This document shows, one piece after another, positions 16,104 through 25,948 of a stretch of DNA of 64,000 nt. The notes beneath the pieces are model-generated. The model saw nothing but the letters and a program-made list of their open reading frames with translations, had not been told where the DNA came from and did no database searches. A program made the position numbers and the translations under genes. This DNA comes from an uncultured eubacterium 1-6 (lineage in GTDB: Bacteria; Bacillota; Clostridia; Lachnospirales; Lachnospiraceae). Positions within the stretch are counted from its first letter, which is position 1. Each line of letters starts with the position of its first letter. The stretch lies in NCBI GenBank assembly GCA_903789595.1, contig CAIFEZ010000005.1, forward strand, positions 1 to 64,000, written 5' to 3'.

Positions 16104-18833
16104 CTATTCTTCTATATTATCGGCTTCAAAAATCTCCGGTGAGTTCTGCCGTATGTATATGACTTCATTACGAACATCCGTATTATTACACCGAGCGAGA
16201 GCAGGGCTAAGTTTCAGTTGGCCTGTGCTGCCGTCCCTTATGACATACTCGCGGTGCTCTTTTATGTAGCGAGCGGACTCTCTGGAAAAGCCGCTGCGCT
16301 GCAGCAGGATCGTCAACGGATTCGTCGTTCCGAATTCCACGTACTCATACCAGTTGTTCCGGTTGAGTGCCTCGTCTCCTTTGATCTTCCGGTACTCGTT
16401 GGAGAACCGAAGGAAGTAGTTCGAGATGCTGTAAAGGATGATGTTTTCAATAACCTCAAGCGTGTCTCCGAACACGGCATTGTGGTGCTCGCTGGAAAGA
16501 TAGTTGTATGTTATTGGAGGCCCGTACTTGTTGATCCAGAATGGGTATGGGTGGTTCTGATGGTATTCAAGAGCCCTGTCCATGATGAACTTCAACCCGC
16601 CGCCGTCCATCCACTGGCAGAGGATCACGGCGTACCATCTGCGTAGTGATGGTTTCCCGAGCGTACTGGCTTCGTACTCCTCCCATTTGAACACTTCTGC
16701 AAGTTCATCGAGAAAAGCAAGCACATCGTCATATACGAACTTCCCATTAACAAGATCAGGATAATGCAGCGGGTTTTGCTTCCTTCGGATAGCTGCAATA
16801 AGGCTTGTCGTCTGGTCAACCGACGTATTGATGTCATCATCAGGCTTAACTTCGGCATCTTTGAAGGTATTCCGGATGAACTCCTCGTCGGCTGGTGTCA
16901 GAAAGTCTTTGAATTCACGGCGCACCAGCGTGTCGCGATCGTGAACAATGTCTCCCTGAAGAATTGTCGCGAATCTGCGCATCATCTCATAGGATTCCTC
17001 GCTCTGCATAGCTTTGCCATCAGCGTTCACGCGGCGTGGTATTTCTGACTTCCCGCTTTTGAGAATATCGGCGACATACTGTTTCTCGACCTTCTTGAGC
17101 ACATTCGGATCAGTAGCAATAGAAAGCGACTGCTCCGGAATTTCCTGCCCAAGCATACGTACATAGTCATCTGTCGTTATCTTGCTGTTCCGTTCGGCTA
17201 CAAAGTAGACATTCCCATAGAGGTTGAAGCTGATCCGACCCACACGGCCTATGAGATTGCGAAAATCAATGGTGTTCATCTCACTGAGGAATATCTTGTT
17301 TTCCATGATGAACAGATTGTCCGCAGGGAGATTGACACCCTCCAGCAGGGTACTGGTGCAGAACATTACCGTGATGTTCCCGGATTTGAAAAGCTCCTCG
17401 ATCCGTGCTCTTATGGATGCTGGAAGATAGCCGATGTGGTAGGCAATGCCGTAACGCACCATTTCTGCAAGGTAGTACCATTGATGAACTTCTTCCTGTA
17501 TGTCCTTTGACAGGGCCTCAAGGAGCGGATCATTTCTCGGGCCATTCGGTTTTACCCGCTCATAGAAGGAGTGGGCGGCCCTGATAGCCTTGTCTCGTCC
17601 GTTGTAGTAGACGATGCTCTGCTTACGCTTTTCCTTGGGAAGCTTCGTATTCTGTGTTTCGATAGACAGCAGGAAGTCGTTCACTTCAATCGCGCTGCCA
17701 TGCACATTGGCCAGAAGTATTTTGCACTGATCTTCAGGTGCGTGGTCGTTATAAACCTCGATTCGTCCTTTCTTCAGATCAACAAGAAATTTGATTTGAA
17801 CAACCGGCGAATACGTAATTGCAAGAGCGTCTTCGTCGCCTTCCTCCGCATTGAGCATCAATCTCAGGTAAACCTGCGGATTCGGAATGTTCGGCGACGC
17901 GAAGATGAAGTGCGGTTTCTTCTGGCGATGCACGAGCTTGTCTACCACTTTGTAATAGAACGGTGCTCGGCTGTTCTTGCCTGAAAGCTTGTGGGCCTCG
18001 TCGATGAACAGATAATCCAGGTCAAAGCGAGGCTTCGCTATCAGAAGGTAAAGAAGCCGCTCCGGCGTCATGACAAGGATGAAGTTACGGTTCTCGTCCT
18101 CAAGGGCTATGTCGCTTGCTGCCGTAACCACGCTGTAGTTGTGGAGCTTCAAGTAGTTGACCTTTTCTGTGTTCTTTTCTCCGCCGAGATCGTCTATCAC
18201 TTTTGCCCGGACTTCGTTTATCAGCGCCTTCGTAGGGACGATGAGCGCATAGTTCTTCTGAGCGCCGTGCATGATCTCGTCCTTGATGAACATTCTCATA
18301 ATGAAGGATTTCCCCATCGAAGTGGGCGCAGAGTAGCTAAAGCAGTCGTCCGTCAGGTGGTCATAGGCGTTCTTCTGTTCTCCGAAGAACCGCTGGCTGG
18401 GTTCCGCGGGAATAGTGAGGTAATCGCCTCTGAACTGTGCAAAAATCTCCTCCAGTGCATGCGGTTCAGAATAATCCTTGTTTACAAGCTCGAGTCCCTT
18501 GTGGTTACCTACGCTTGAGAAAACATCTCCAGCGTAAAGGTTGACGAGCGAATCCTGTGGATACAGCTCGTGCATCAGTATGGCTATTTCCTGAGCCCAT
18601 ATTTTGTGTGCGTCTGCCTTCTCTGGATCATTCGATTTGGAGAGAATGTCGGCAAAACGTAATATGTCGGTTTTCTCTTTGGCGTTGAACAGCTCTGTCG
18701 AAATGCGCTGCTTCAAGTTGAAAAGGCTCAAGCCATAGCCTTTCAGAAGCCGAGCATACAGTTTCCCAAGGTACGGATTGCTGTCGATGTCGGTGAAGAT
18801 GGCCGACCCGAGTGTTCTCTTTTCAGCGGTCAT
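16104..18833 (-). CDS. hamB: Hachiman helicase HamB
   Basis: 909-residue superfamily 2 helicase. Walker A is SAPTSMGKSF (about residue 175) and the DEAH box is LFIDEAHKLSG (about 280). NIPNPQVY and the motif VI-like IGRVGRISFNLYGNVYFV (about 510) follow. Its start overlaps the end of hamA by four bases (ATGA type), the standard HamA-HamB arrangement of the Hachiman anti-phage system, in which the helicase senses or processes phage DNA and licenses the HamA effector. The identification rests on this pairing plus the DUF1837 partner. Confidence 0.85.
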   Translation of the reverse strand: MTAEKRTLGSAIFTDIDSNPYLGKLYARLLKGYGLSLFNLKQRISTELFNAKEKTDILRFADILSKSNDPEKADAHKIWAQEIAILMHELYPQDSLVNLYAGDVFSSVGNHKGLELVNKDYSEPHALEEIFAQFRGDYLTIPAEPSQRFFGEQKNAYDHLTDDCFSYSAPTSMGKSFIMRMFIKDEIMHGAQKNYALIVPTKALINEVRAKVIDDLGGEKNTEKVNYLKLHNYSVVTAASDIALEDENRNFILVMTPERLLYLLIAKPRFDLDYLFIDEAHKLSGKNSRAPFYYKVVDKLVHRQKKPHFIFASPNIPNPQVYLRLMLNAEEGDEDALAITYSPVVQIKFLVDLKKGRIEVYNDHAPEDQCKILLANVHGSAIEVNDFLLSIETQNTKLPKEKRKQSIVYYNGRDKAIRAAHSFYERVKPNGPRNDPLLEALSKDIQEEVHQWYYLAEMVRYGIAYHIGYLPASIRARIEELFKSGNITVMFCTSTLLEGVNLPADNLFIMENKIFLSEMNTIDFRNLIGRVGRISFNLYGNVYFVAERNSKITTDDYVRMLGQEIPEQSLSIATDPNVLKKVEKQYVADILKSGKSEIPRRVNADGKAMQSEESYEMMRRFATILQGDIVHDRDTLVRREFKDFLTPADEEFIRNTFKDAEVKPDDDINTSVDQTTSLIAAIRRKQNPLHYPDLVNGKFVYDDVLAFLDELAEVFKWEEYEASTLGKPSLRRWYAVILCQWMDGGGLKFIMDRALEYHQNHPYPFWINKYGPPITYNYLSSEHHNAVFGDTLEVIENIILYSISNYFLRFSNEYRKIKGDEALNRNNWYEYVEFGTTNPLTILLQRSGFSRESARYIKEHREYVIRDGSTGQLKLSPALARCNNTDVRNEVIYIRQNSPEIFEADNIEE

Positions 18834-19759
18834 AGGTCGACATCTCCTTCCATAACATGCTGCATGATCACGTCGCTTTCCTCCTTTGCCTGATTAAGCG
18901 GCAGCGTGAAGAAATAGAACGAGTGATTCTGCAATTTTGCATCGCGTATCTTTTGAGCTATGTATTCTTCGTGCGCGTTGATGTCGCGAATCATCTTCTT
19001 GTGCATACGATCCCGGAACTGGTCATCGTCATAGCCGTCCGGGATCAGGCCAAGGGAATATCCCAGGAACACTCCGAAGGAGGTTCCGTAGGAAGCGTTC
19101 TTGTGTTCCTCCGGGATGACGTAGCTGGTCAGGACCTTCAGGTCGTCTTCTTCATAGAATCGATCCAGTGCTGTTTTCTCTACAAGAAGCAGTTCCTCGT
19201 CCTCATGATTGGCGATTCGGGAGATCTTCTCGAAAGCCATATCAATGGCGTCCTTGATGTCTCCAGTGACGCTCGAAGCGCCGAATACCATCTGATTGGA
19301 GAGGGTCGTTTTGCCGTCTTTGCACAGAAAATGAATGCCGTCAGCTTCGCTTGCATACTGCGCAGCATCTGTACTGAGTTCGATTTTGCTGAGGAGCTTA
19401 TGAGCATTCAGCTTTTCTTCCATGACTGCGTAGACCATGATTTCGCCGAGTGTTTCGCCCGCATCAATGTCTCGCGCCTTGGCGCTTTTTATCATTGCTC
19501 TCAGGGCCTGCTGTGTCACGAGGTCGAAATTTCCTGCATTCCGGTAGTTCTCCTGTTTTGCGCGAGAGAAAACATATTGCCCGATGTTGAGCATGGTGAA
19601 TTTCTCAAGATCGGATGATTTGATGTTTCCGTTTCTGACGTTGAGGCAAAAAAGGCGCAGAGAACCAGGGCGGACCATTCCGCTGATTGTCTCGGAATGC
19701 TCCACCTCTGTAAAGTAATCATCGAATGTCTTGTCCTTTACAGTTTTGGATAACTCCAC
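18830..19759 (-). CDS. hamA: Hachiman effector HamA (DUF1837) with altered active site
   Basis: 309 residues, GTG start at 19759 behind GGGAGG. The DUF1837 core is visible: LGEIMVYAVMEEKLNAHKLLSKIEL (about 104-128), then ADGIHFL with D140, then VFGASSVTGDIKDAID (about 158-172). As I recall the family, the second strand normally reads GESK or GExK, giving the E-x-K of a PD-(D/E)xK nuclease. Here the same place reads G-A161-S162-S163, so both the glutamate and lysine seem to be missing. The protein may be a nuclease-dead variant or use other residues. It is 21 bases downstream of hsdR and coupled to hamB. Confidence 0.8.
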   Translation of the reverse strand: MELSKTVKDKTFDDYFTEVEHSETISGMVRPGSLRLFCLNVRNGNIKSSDLEKFTMLNIGQYVFSRAKQENYRNAGNFDLVTQQALRAMIKSAKARDIDAGETLGEIMVYAVMEEKLNAHKLLSKIELSTDAAQYASEADGIHFLCKDGKTTLSNQMVFGASSVTGDIKDAIDMAFEKISRIANHEDEELLLVEKTALDRFYEEDDLKVLTSYVIPEEHKNASYGTSFGVFLGYSLGLIPDGYDDDQFRDRMHKKMIRDINAHEEYIAQKIRDAKLQNHSFYFFTLPLNQAKEESDVIMQHVMEGDVDL

Positions 19760-19780
19760 GCTTGATGCCTCCCTTCACAA

Positions 19781-22700
19781 TTATTCGTCTTCGTATTTCT
19801 TGAAGTTCTCTGCCTGCTCCATGACCTTCTCGAAGACTTCCTCGTCCCATTCAGGAGGATAGCCATTTTTGTACAGAAGAACAGTCAAGTCCATATTGAG
19901 CTGGTTCTTGATGTCATCTCGTGTCGACCAGTCGGCAAACTGTGCCTTATCGTCAACAAGCTCCTTGATCTTCTTAGCCAGCACAATGCATTTATCATCC
20001 GCGTACGGAAAACCATGGTCATCGCGAACTTTTACGAGGATGTCATAGAACGCCTTCTCTTCAAAAGTAATACCCATCTTCGAAAAGGAGTCCTGATCCT
20101 CTTTCAGATCTTTCATAATGTTGATGAGCTGATCGGAGAGGTCATTGACGAAATCAGCAACCACCTCACTCGTGAATACGAGCTTGTCGCGGCTGTTATA
20201 GGCATCGACCACCTGTCTCAAGCGCTCGTCAAATTCGATTGCCTTTACCTTGTTTGTCCGGCCATAGGCTGTAATTGCTTTCTTCAAGAGCTTCAGAAGC
20301 GCATTGAATTTGGTAATAGGCAGCTTGACCTTCTTCAGCTCATCTATGAATTCATCGCTGAACAGATCGACTGATTTATGCTCGTCAACGATATTTTCGA
20401 TACCGGTGCAGGTGATGGCGTCGCGTACCATGCCTTCAACGACGCTGTTCATGACTTCTGCATCCGGTGCATCGCCTTTTGTCTGCTTGTAGATGATGGA
20501 TCGGATTGCAAGGTAGAACTGCGCTGTTGCCGTTTCCTCGTCAGTCAGCTCGCCGGAAGGAAAGCAGATCTGGTATGCGCTCTTGAGCCTGCGAGAAAGT
20601 CCCATGAATCGTGTCTGCATATCTTTGCTGGTCTGCACGTATTCCGCGGCGGCATTTAGGCAGTTCAATCGTTCCAGCGGCGTCCCGGAATGGAACTTCG
20701 TGGCGTCAAATCCTGAAAGCAAATCGTTGATCATCGACAGGTGATTGCGGAAAATCGACAGAGAGATATTCAGCTCATCAATTGGACTTTCCTGCGGTCC
20801 GCCATACTTCTTTACCGCCGCCATCATGTCGTTCTTGATACCGATATAATCAACGACCAGGCCTTTATCCTTGCCATCGAAAACGCGGTTGACTCGGGAG
20901 ATCGTCTGAATCAAAGTGTGCTTCTGCAGCGGCTTGTCGATATACATGACAGCAAGAGACGGAACATCGAATCCTGTAATCCACATGTCAACAACGATTG
21001 CGATTTTGAAATTCGAGTCGTTGTTCTTGAACTGCTTATCGAGCATCTTCCGGTAATCCTTTGTGCCGCAAAGGTCGAACAGTTCCTTATCGTCGTTCTG
21101 GCCCTGCGTAGCTACAAGGTTAATCTTCGGAAGCGCCACGAGCTTATCAAGCTGTTCGCGCGTCAGCTTGGATTCGTCCTCTGCTTTCCGAGGAACATTC
21201 CAATCCGTTCTGATTGCCTGTATAGCCTTCAGCACCTTGAAAGCATTCTGCCTGTCTGAGCAAACGATCATGGCTTTTTGCACTACATCGGGCTTTTCGG
21301 CGCACAGCGATTCATAGTGCGAGACAATATCCGCAGCGAGCTTTTTAATTCGTTCCGGGTGTCCGAGGATAGCGGACATCTTACTCATGGCCCGCTTGCT
21401 TTCCTCAACCTGCTCCGGGTTTGAACCTTCTTCGACGCACTTCTCGTAATACTTCTGGATTTCCTTTGCCTGCTCATCGGACAAGATGACGCGCGCGAGA
21501 CGAGGCTCATAAGCGATGCGTACAGTGATGCCGTCGTCGCTGGATTCCTTCATCGTATAGCTGTCAACAACATCTCCGAATACTGCAACGGTCTCATCAA
21601 TCGGTGTTCCTGTGAATCCGCAATAGGTGGCATTCGGGAAGCTGTCGCGCAGATACTTGGCAAATCCGAATGTCGTGTAAACACCGGTTTCTGTTTTCTT
21701 GAGCTTCGACCCGATGTTCGTCTGTGTCCGGTGGGCTTCATCCGAAATGCAGATGATGTTGTTGCGGTCGGAAAGCAGTCCTGTCTTTTCACAGAACTTC
21801 TGTATGGTCGTAATGTAAACGCCGCCGCTCGGCTTATCTCCAAGAGTCTGCTCCAGGTCATCCCGACTTTCGATGCTCCGGACATCGTCCTGATGCAGGA
21901 ATCGTTTTGCTGTCACGAATAGTTCAGAAGTCTGCGTGTCAAGATCCTCTCGGTCCTCCAGAAGAATAATCGTGGGATTCTGGAACGTATCGCTGTCACG
22001 CAGCATGATAAGGCGCGACAGAAACAGCATCGTATAGGTCTTGCCGCAGCCTGTCGCTCCGAAGTAGGTGCCTCCTTTGCCGTCTCCGTCGGGCCGCATG
22101 TGCAGCTTGATATTGGCGAGCATCTTTTCCGCGGCGAAAAACTGCGGGTAACGGCAGACAATCACTTCCTCCTTTGAACTGTCATCCGGGTAGAAAATAA
22201 AGTCGCGGAGGATTTTCAAAACCCGATCTTTCGCAAAGGCTCCCTCGATCATGGTGAGCAGGGAACTGATACCATTCGAGACCTTGTCTTTGTCGTTCGC
22301 CTTGTTCCACGAATAATAGAACTTGTATGGCGTGAAGATGCTGCCGAGTTTGGTGTTCGCGCCGTCACTGATAACGGACATAAAGCAATATTTCAGGAGA
22401 TTCGGAATGTCGCGCTTATAGCGGATTGTAATCTGCTCCCACGCATCGTGAATCGTCTTGTCTTCCTCAATCGCGGTTTTGAACTCGCAGATTCCAATCG
22501 GAATGCCATTGATGAAGATCAGCAGATCCGGGCGGCGCAGCCGGTCGCCCTGAACAGAGTACTGGTTCACCACGCGGAAAACATTATTCTCCGGGTGATC
22601 GAAATCAATATAGTCGATATGCAACGCGACATCATTGATGTTATCCCTGACAAGATCGAATCCCTCCACGACAAGCCAGAAGGCTTGCCGGTTTGAATAG

Positions 22701-22948
22701 TAAAGCGGCGTGGACGGAATCAGAGTCAGCATAGTGATGATTTTCTTCATCTCCACATCGCTGAGATTGCTGTCCGCGTACTTCCGGTTCAAGAATGTGC
22801 GCAGGTCGTCTTCCAGAAGGATGTCTTCAAAACGGCGGTGGATATCTTCGCCGTATGTATATTCGTATCCCTGCAGCTGGAAAAGCTCTATGATGGCATG
22901 TTCCAGTTCATCTTCTGTAAATTTGCCTCTTTCGAAGATATAATCCAC
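19781..22948 (-). CDS. hsdR: type I restriction enzyme, R subunit
   Basis: 1055 residues from GTG 22948, chosen because AAAGGAGGTG lies five bases upstream; reading from 22984 would start inside hsdS without a ribosome site. The N-terminal PD-(D/E)xK nuclease is RPDLLIFINGIPIGICEFK (about 140-160). The motor has Walker A GATGCGKTYTM and DEAH box CISDEAHRTQ, and QTISRVNRVF provides the late helicase arginines. The C-terminal helical part binds the methylase. HsdR translocates unmethylated DNA and cuts at a distance. The gene order hsdM-hsdS-hsdR is leftward and compact. Confidence 0.93.
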   Translation of the reverse strand: MDYIFERGKFTEDELEHAIIELFQLQGYEYTYGEDIHRRFEDILLEDDLRTFLNRKYADSNLSDVEMKKIITMLTLIPSTPLYYSNRQAFWLVVEGFDLVRDNINDVALHIDYIDFDHPENNVFRVVNQYSVQGDRLRRPDLLIFINGIPIGICEFKTAIEEDKTIHDAWEQITIRYKRDIPNLLKYCFMSVISDGANTKLGSIFTPYKFYYSWNKANDKDKVSNGISSLLTMIEGAFAKDRVLKILRDFIFYPDDSSKEEVIVCRYPQFFAAEKMLANIKLHMRPDGDGKGGTYFGATGCGKTYTMLFLSRLIMLRDSDTFQNPTIILLEDREDLDTQTSELFVTAKRFLHQDDVRSIESRDDLEQTLGDKPSGGVYITTIQKFCEKTGLLSDRNNIICISDEAHRTQTNIGSKLKKTETGVYTTFGFAKYLRDSFPNATYCGFTGTPIDETVAVFGDVVDSYTMKESSDDGITVRIAYEPRLARVILSDEQAKEIQKYYEKCVEEGSNPEQVEESKRAMSKMSAILGHPERIKKLAADIVSHYESLCAEKPDVVQKAMIVCSDRQNAFKVLKAIQAIRTDWNVPRKAEDESKLTREQLDKLVALPKINLVATQGQNDDKELFDLCGTKDYRKMLDKQFKNNDSNFKIAIVVDMWITGFDVPSLAVMYIDKPLQKHTLIQTISRVNRVFDGKDKGLVVDYIGIKNDMMAAVKKYGGPQESPIDELNISLSIFRNHLSMINDLLSGFDATKFHSGTPLERLNCLNAAAEYVQTSKDMQTRFMGLSRRLKSAYQICFPSGELTDEETATAQFYLAIRSIIYKQTKGDAPDAEVMNSVVEGMVRDAITCTGIENIVDEHKSVDLFSDEFIDELKKVKLPITKFNALLKLLKKAITAYGRTNKVKAIEFDERLRQVVDAYNSRDKLVFTSEVVADFVNDLSDQLINIMKDLKEDQDSFSKMGITFEEKAFYDILVKVRDDHGFPYADDKCIVLAKKIKELVDDKAQFADWSTRDDIKNQLNMDLTVLLYKNGYPPEWDEEVFEKVMEQAENFKKYEDE

Positions 22949-22964
22949 GTCGGCACCTCCTTTC

Positions 22965-24104
22965 TCAGACTCCCGCTTCCTCAAGGGAGCCTTTTATTAA
23001 TATCGGGCACATATTCTTGATGCGTTCCTTGAGATGCTCATTTATGTGCTTTCTCTCTATATAAGATACATTGATTTCAAGCAGTGCTTTTTGCACTTCT
23101 ATTGACGGAACAGGTATGTTTACGTCACAAAGGCTATCCCAGCTGAATAATTCTTGAGATGATCCCCACGAATCGAATCTTACAAGTCTATCGAACTCAG
23201 AACGGCACAAAAGTAAATAAAGATATTCTGGATCAAGGTTCTGCAGGCAATCAGGTTTAATACGAAATGCATTGTAGTTCCATGTCACCAACACGCTTTC
23301 CGCTTCACGATTCAACGCTAGAACAAGCATGTCTCTACCGTCAGTTCGAGGATTGTATGCGAACATGCCAGGATCAATAACAAGAAATTTTGATAAATCT
23401 TTCCCTTGCACATCAGCTTTCGTTTGCCCAAACTCTTTTTTATTTGAAATGCCTTTTACTTGACTGATGCCATATTTATCATCAGAATTCTTGCATTCGT
23501 GCTTTTCAATAAACAATCCAAGCGGTCGCATCAGTGTTTGCTTTTTCTTTAACTTATCGATATAACCGTCGCAAACTAGCTTCAAATCCTCCAGCCCGCG
23601 TTCATAGCTTTGCTGATTTGCGAGCATTGCATTGTATACATCCACATACTTCTGCTGGATCTCAATCGGAGGGAGGTCAATATCAATATCGCACATCTCA
23701 TCCCACGAAAATGTCTCACGCGCAGACCCCCATGAGTTGAAACGAGCATAGCGGTCAAACTCAGGGCGATTGAAGTACATAAACAAGAAATCTGATAAAA
23801 GAATATCCTGTCTGTTTACCCGAAAGACAACATAAGACGAAGAAACAATATAAGTGTTTTGTGTATTGTTGTGGGCAATCGTAATCTTCTCACCATTTCG
23901 AGATGTGACTGTCACATACGCAAAATCATCTGGACTCACCAAATAATATGGTCTTAGCGAGACATTTGTCATATCTGCTTTAGTCTCAATAAAAATCTTC
24001 TGGATGGAAATTCCCTTAACGTCATTGATTCCGTACTCCAGAGTTTCATTCCGTTTATCCGAAAGCTCCAGAAGATCGCCCAGCTTATACTTAGTCAATG
24101 CCAT
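22965..24104 (-). CDS. hsdS: type I restriction enzyme, S (specificity) subunit
   Basis: 379 residues with two half-repeats, each a target recognition domain plus a conserved helix. The repeats show at SWGSARETFSWDEMCDIDIDLPPIEIQ (about 125-150) and SWGSSQELFSWDSLCDVNIPVPSIEVQ (about 305-330). Each target domain begins with a similar GI.DVKGIS/GISQVKGIS segment. The two domains choose the two halves of the bipartite recognition site. The first 14 bases overlap hsdM. The coding sequence is more A+T-rich than its neighbours, as expected for a gene that exchanges domains between strains. Confidence 0.92.
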   Translation of the reverse strand: MALTKYKLGDLLELSDKRNETLEYGINDVKGISIQKIFIETKADMTNVSLRPYYLVSPDDFAYVTVTSRNGEKITIAHNNTQNTYIVSSSYVVFRVNRQDILLSDFLFMYFNRPEFDRYARFNSWGSARETFSWDEMCDIDIDLPPIEIQQKYVDVYNAMLANQQSYERGLEDLKLVCDGYIDKLKKKQTLMRPLGLFIEKHECKNSDDKYGISQVKGISNKKEFGQTKADVQGKDLSKFLVIDPGMFAYNPRTDGRDMLVLALNREAESVLVTWNYNAFRIKPDCLQNLDPEYLYLLLCRSEFDRLVRFDSWGSSQELFSWDSLCDVNIPVPSIEVQKALLEINVSYIERKHINEHLKERIKNMCPILIKGSLEEAGV

Positions 24105-25728
24105 ATCCGATCCCCCTGAATGCTTCTTCGAGCATGGCCTGCGACTTCTTCTCGGTCTTCAAAACGTCCTTCATTTCGCTCTGAATGCGGGACATTTCTT
24201 TTTCGTAATCAATGTCCAGATCATGGTCGATGAACTCGATGTATTTACTGGGTGCGAGTGAATAGTCCTTCGCTCGGATTTCGTCCAGCGTCGCTGATTG
24301 GCAGAATTCCGGCACATCTTTGTACAGGGAAGTATCAGTCGACTGCCAGTTGTTGTAGACCTGCTTCACCTTGGCAATCTGCTCGTCGGTGAGCACGGTT
24401 TTCTTTTTCTTCTTGCCCTTGTCGATGACGATCTCTTCGATGTTCTGATTCCATGTGCGCAGATCCATGAAAAGCACCTGATTGGTCCGGTCGCGCAGCT
24501 GCCTTCCGTTCACGGTTCCGGCGTGCTTATTCATGTTGACGATCCAAAGCGTCACGGAAATGTCCGTCGTGTAGAACATATCCCGAGGCAGCACAATGAT
24601 TGCCTCCACACGGTCTTTCTCAAGAATCTGGCTGCGGATGGTTTTCTCATCGCCGTCTGCATTCAGTGCGCCGTTGGCGAGAAGGAATCCAGCGATGCCA
24701 TGCGTGACGTCAAGTTTTGATATAATATGCTCCACCCACGCATAGTTGGCGTTTGCTACCGGCGGCATAACTCCACCATAGCCCTTGAATCGCGGATCGT
24801 CTGTCAGCTGATCCTCTGTGCGCCAGCCTTTAAGGTTGAACGGCGGATTGGCCATGACGTAGTCGACCTTCTTATCTTTATGAAGATCATCCGTAAATGT
24901 GGAGGCGTTCTTTTCTCCGAGGTTATGTGCAATGCCGCGAATGGCGAGATTCATTTTGCACAGCCGCCAGGTATCCGGATTGCTTTCCTGTCCGATAATG
25001 GAGATCTTCTGCCTGTTTCCTTTGTGGCGGTCGACAAATTTCATGGACTGTACAAACATTCCGCCACTTCCACAGCAGGGATCGTAAACTGTCCCGGAAT
25101 ACGGCTCGATCATCTCGGCAATGAGTTTTACGACGCATGCAGGCGTGTAGAATTCACCGTCCTCCTTTGTACCGGAAGCAGCGTAGACCTGCAGGAAGTA
25201 TTCGTAAACGCGTCCGATCAGGTCTTCTTCCTGAAACCGCTTCTCATCAATCTTATTGACATTGTCGATCAGATCCTTCAGCTTTGCTGTCGTCGCACCG
25301 AGCGTGGCGAAGAAGGTATAGACCGGATTGCCGTCCTTGTCCCTTGAGGACAAAGCTCCCTTCAGGGACGGGTTTGTCCTCTCAATATCAGCCATTGCGG
25401 TATCAAGAATAACCGCGATATCGTTGTCGCCCGCATGGGCCACGATGTAGGACCAGCGGGAAGTTTCATTCAGGTAGAACACGTTCACAGAGTTATAGGA
25501 CGAAACCTTGTCCTTCATAATGTTGAACAGGCCTTCATCTGCTCCGTACTGTTCTTTAAGTTCCTGATACCGCTTCTCGAATTTGTCTCCCGCAAATTTC
25601 AGGAAAACAAGCGAGATCACCGCATCTCTGTTTTTTTCTGTACTTCCTATTCCACGAAGTGCAACGCGGCAGTTCCATAGAACTGTTTCCAGCGACACTT
25701 CCTTATCTTTTTTAGCTGCTCTTGCCAT
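24091..25728 (-). CDS. hsdM: type I restriction enzyme, M (methylase) subunit
   Basis: 545 residues from ATG 25728, chosen for AAGGAGA upstream and because it follows the HTH stop by four bases. It has the N-terminal HsdM helical bundle (LETVLWNCRVALRG), SAM-binding motif I DPCCGSGGMF and catalytic motif IV VMANPPFN. With HsdS it methylates adenine at the recognition site, and with HsdR it restricts unmodified DNA. It is the first enzyme gene after the control cassette. Confidence 0.94.
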   Translation of the reverse strand: MARAAKKDKEVSLETVLWNCRVALRGIGSTEKNRDAVISLVFLKFAGDKFEKRYQELKEQYGADEGLFNIMKDKVSSYNSVNVFYLNETSRWSYIVAHAGDNDIAVILDTAMADIERTNPSLKGALSSRDKDGNPVYTFFATLGATTAKLKDLIDNVNKIDEKRFQEEDLIGRVYEYFLQVYAASGTKEDGEFYTPACVVKLIAEMIEPYSGTVYDPCCGSGGMFVQSMKFVDRHKGNRQKISIIGQESNPDTWRLCKMNLAIRGIAHNLGEKNASTFTDDLHKDKKVDYVMANPPFNLKGWRTEDQLTDDPRFKGYGGVMPPVANANYAWVEHIISKLDVTHGIAGFLLANGALNADGDEKTIRSQILEKDRVEAIIVLPRDMFYTTDISVTLWIVNMNKHAGTVNGRQLRDRTNQVLFMDLRTWNQNIEEIVIDKGKKKKKTVLTDEQIAKVKQVYNNWQSTDTSLYKDVPEFCQSATLDEIRAKDYSLAPSKYIEFIDHDLDIDYEKEMSRIQSEMKDVLKTEKKSQAMLEEAFRGIGYGID

Positions 25729-25732
25729 ACCT

Positions 25733-25948
25733 TTAATTCTCCTTGTTTTCCTTCTCATTGCTTTCTTCGGCAGCGCCGCCGGAGCGAATCCAGTCATCGA
25801 CTTCGCTCAGTTTGAATTTCCAGAGTCGTCCGACTTTGTATGCAGGCATGTTGCGCTTGTTGATCCATTGCATGATGCTTTCGCGGCCTACCCCGAGGTA
25901 TTCCTGCACTTCCTTCATCGTTGACCATTTTTCTATATTCTTATCCAC
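25733..25948 (-). CDS. excisionase/MerR-type HTH protein, copy 2
   Basis: 71 residues, GTG start at 25948 with AAGGAGA upstream. The winged HTH MKEVQEYLGVGRESIMQWI followed by MPAYKVGRLWKFKLSEVDDWI is the same as at 10551-10766 apart from conservative changes; only the charged C-terminal tail differs freely. It overlaps the NBR1-Ig-like gene by eight bases and precedes hsdM by four, so it is translationally embedded in the type I operon. A role as controller of restriction expression is inferred from position and fold. Confidence 0.88.
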   Translation of the reverse strand: MDKNIEKWSTMKEVQEYLGVGRESIMQWINKRNMPAYKVGRLWKFKLSEVDDWIRSGGAAEESNEKENKEN

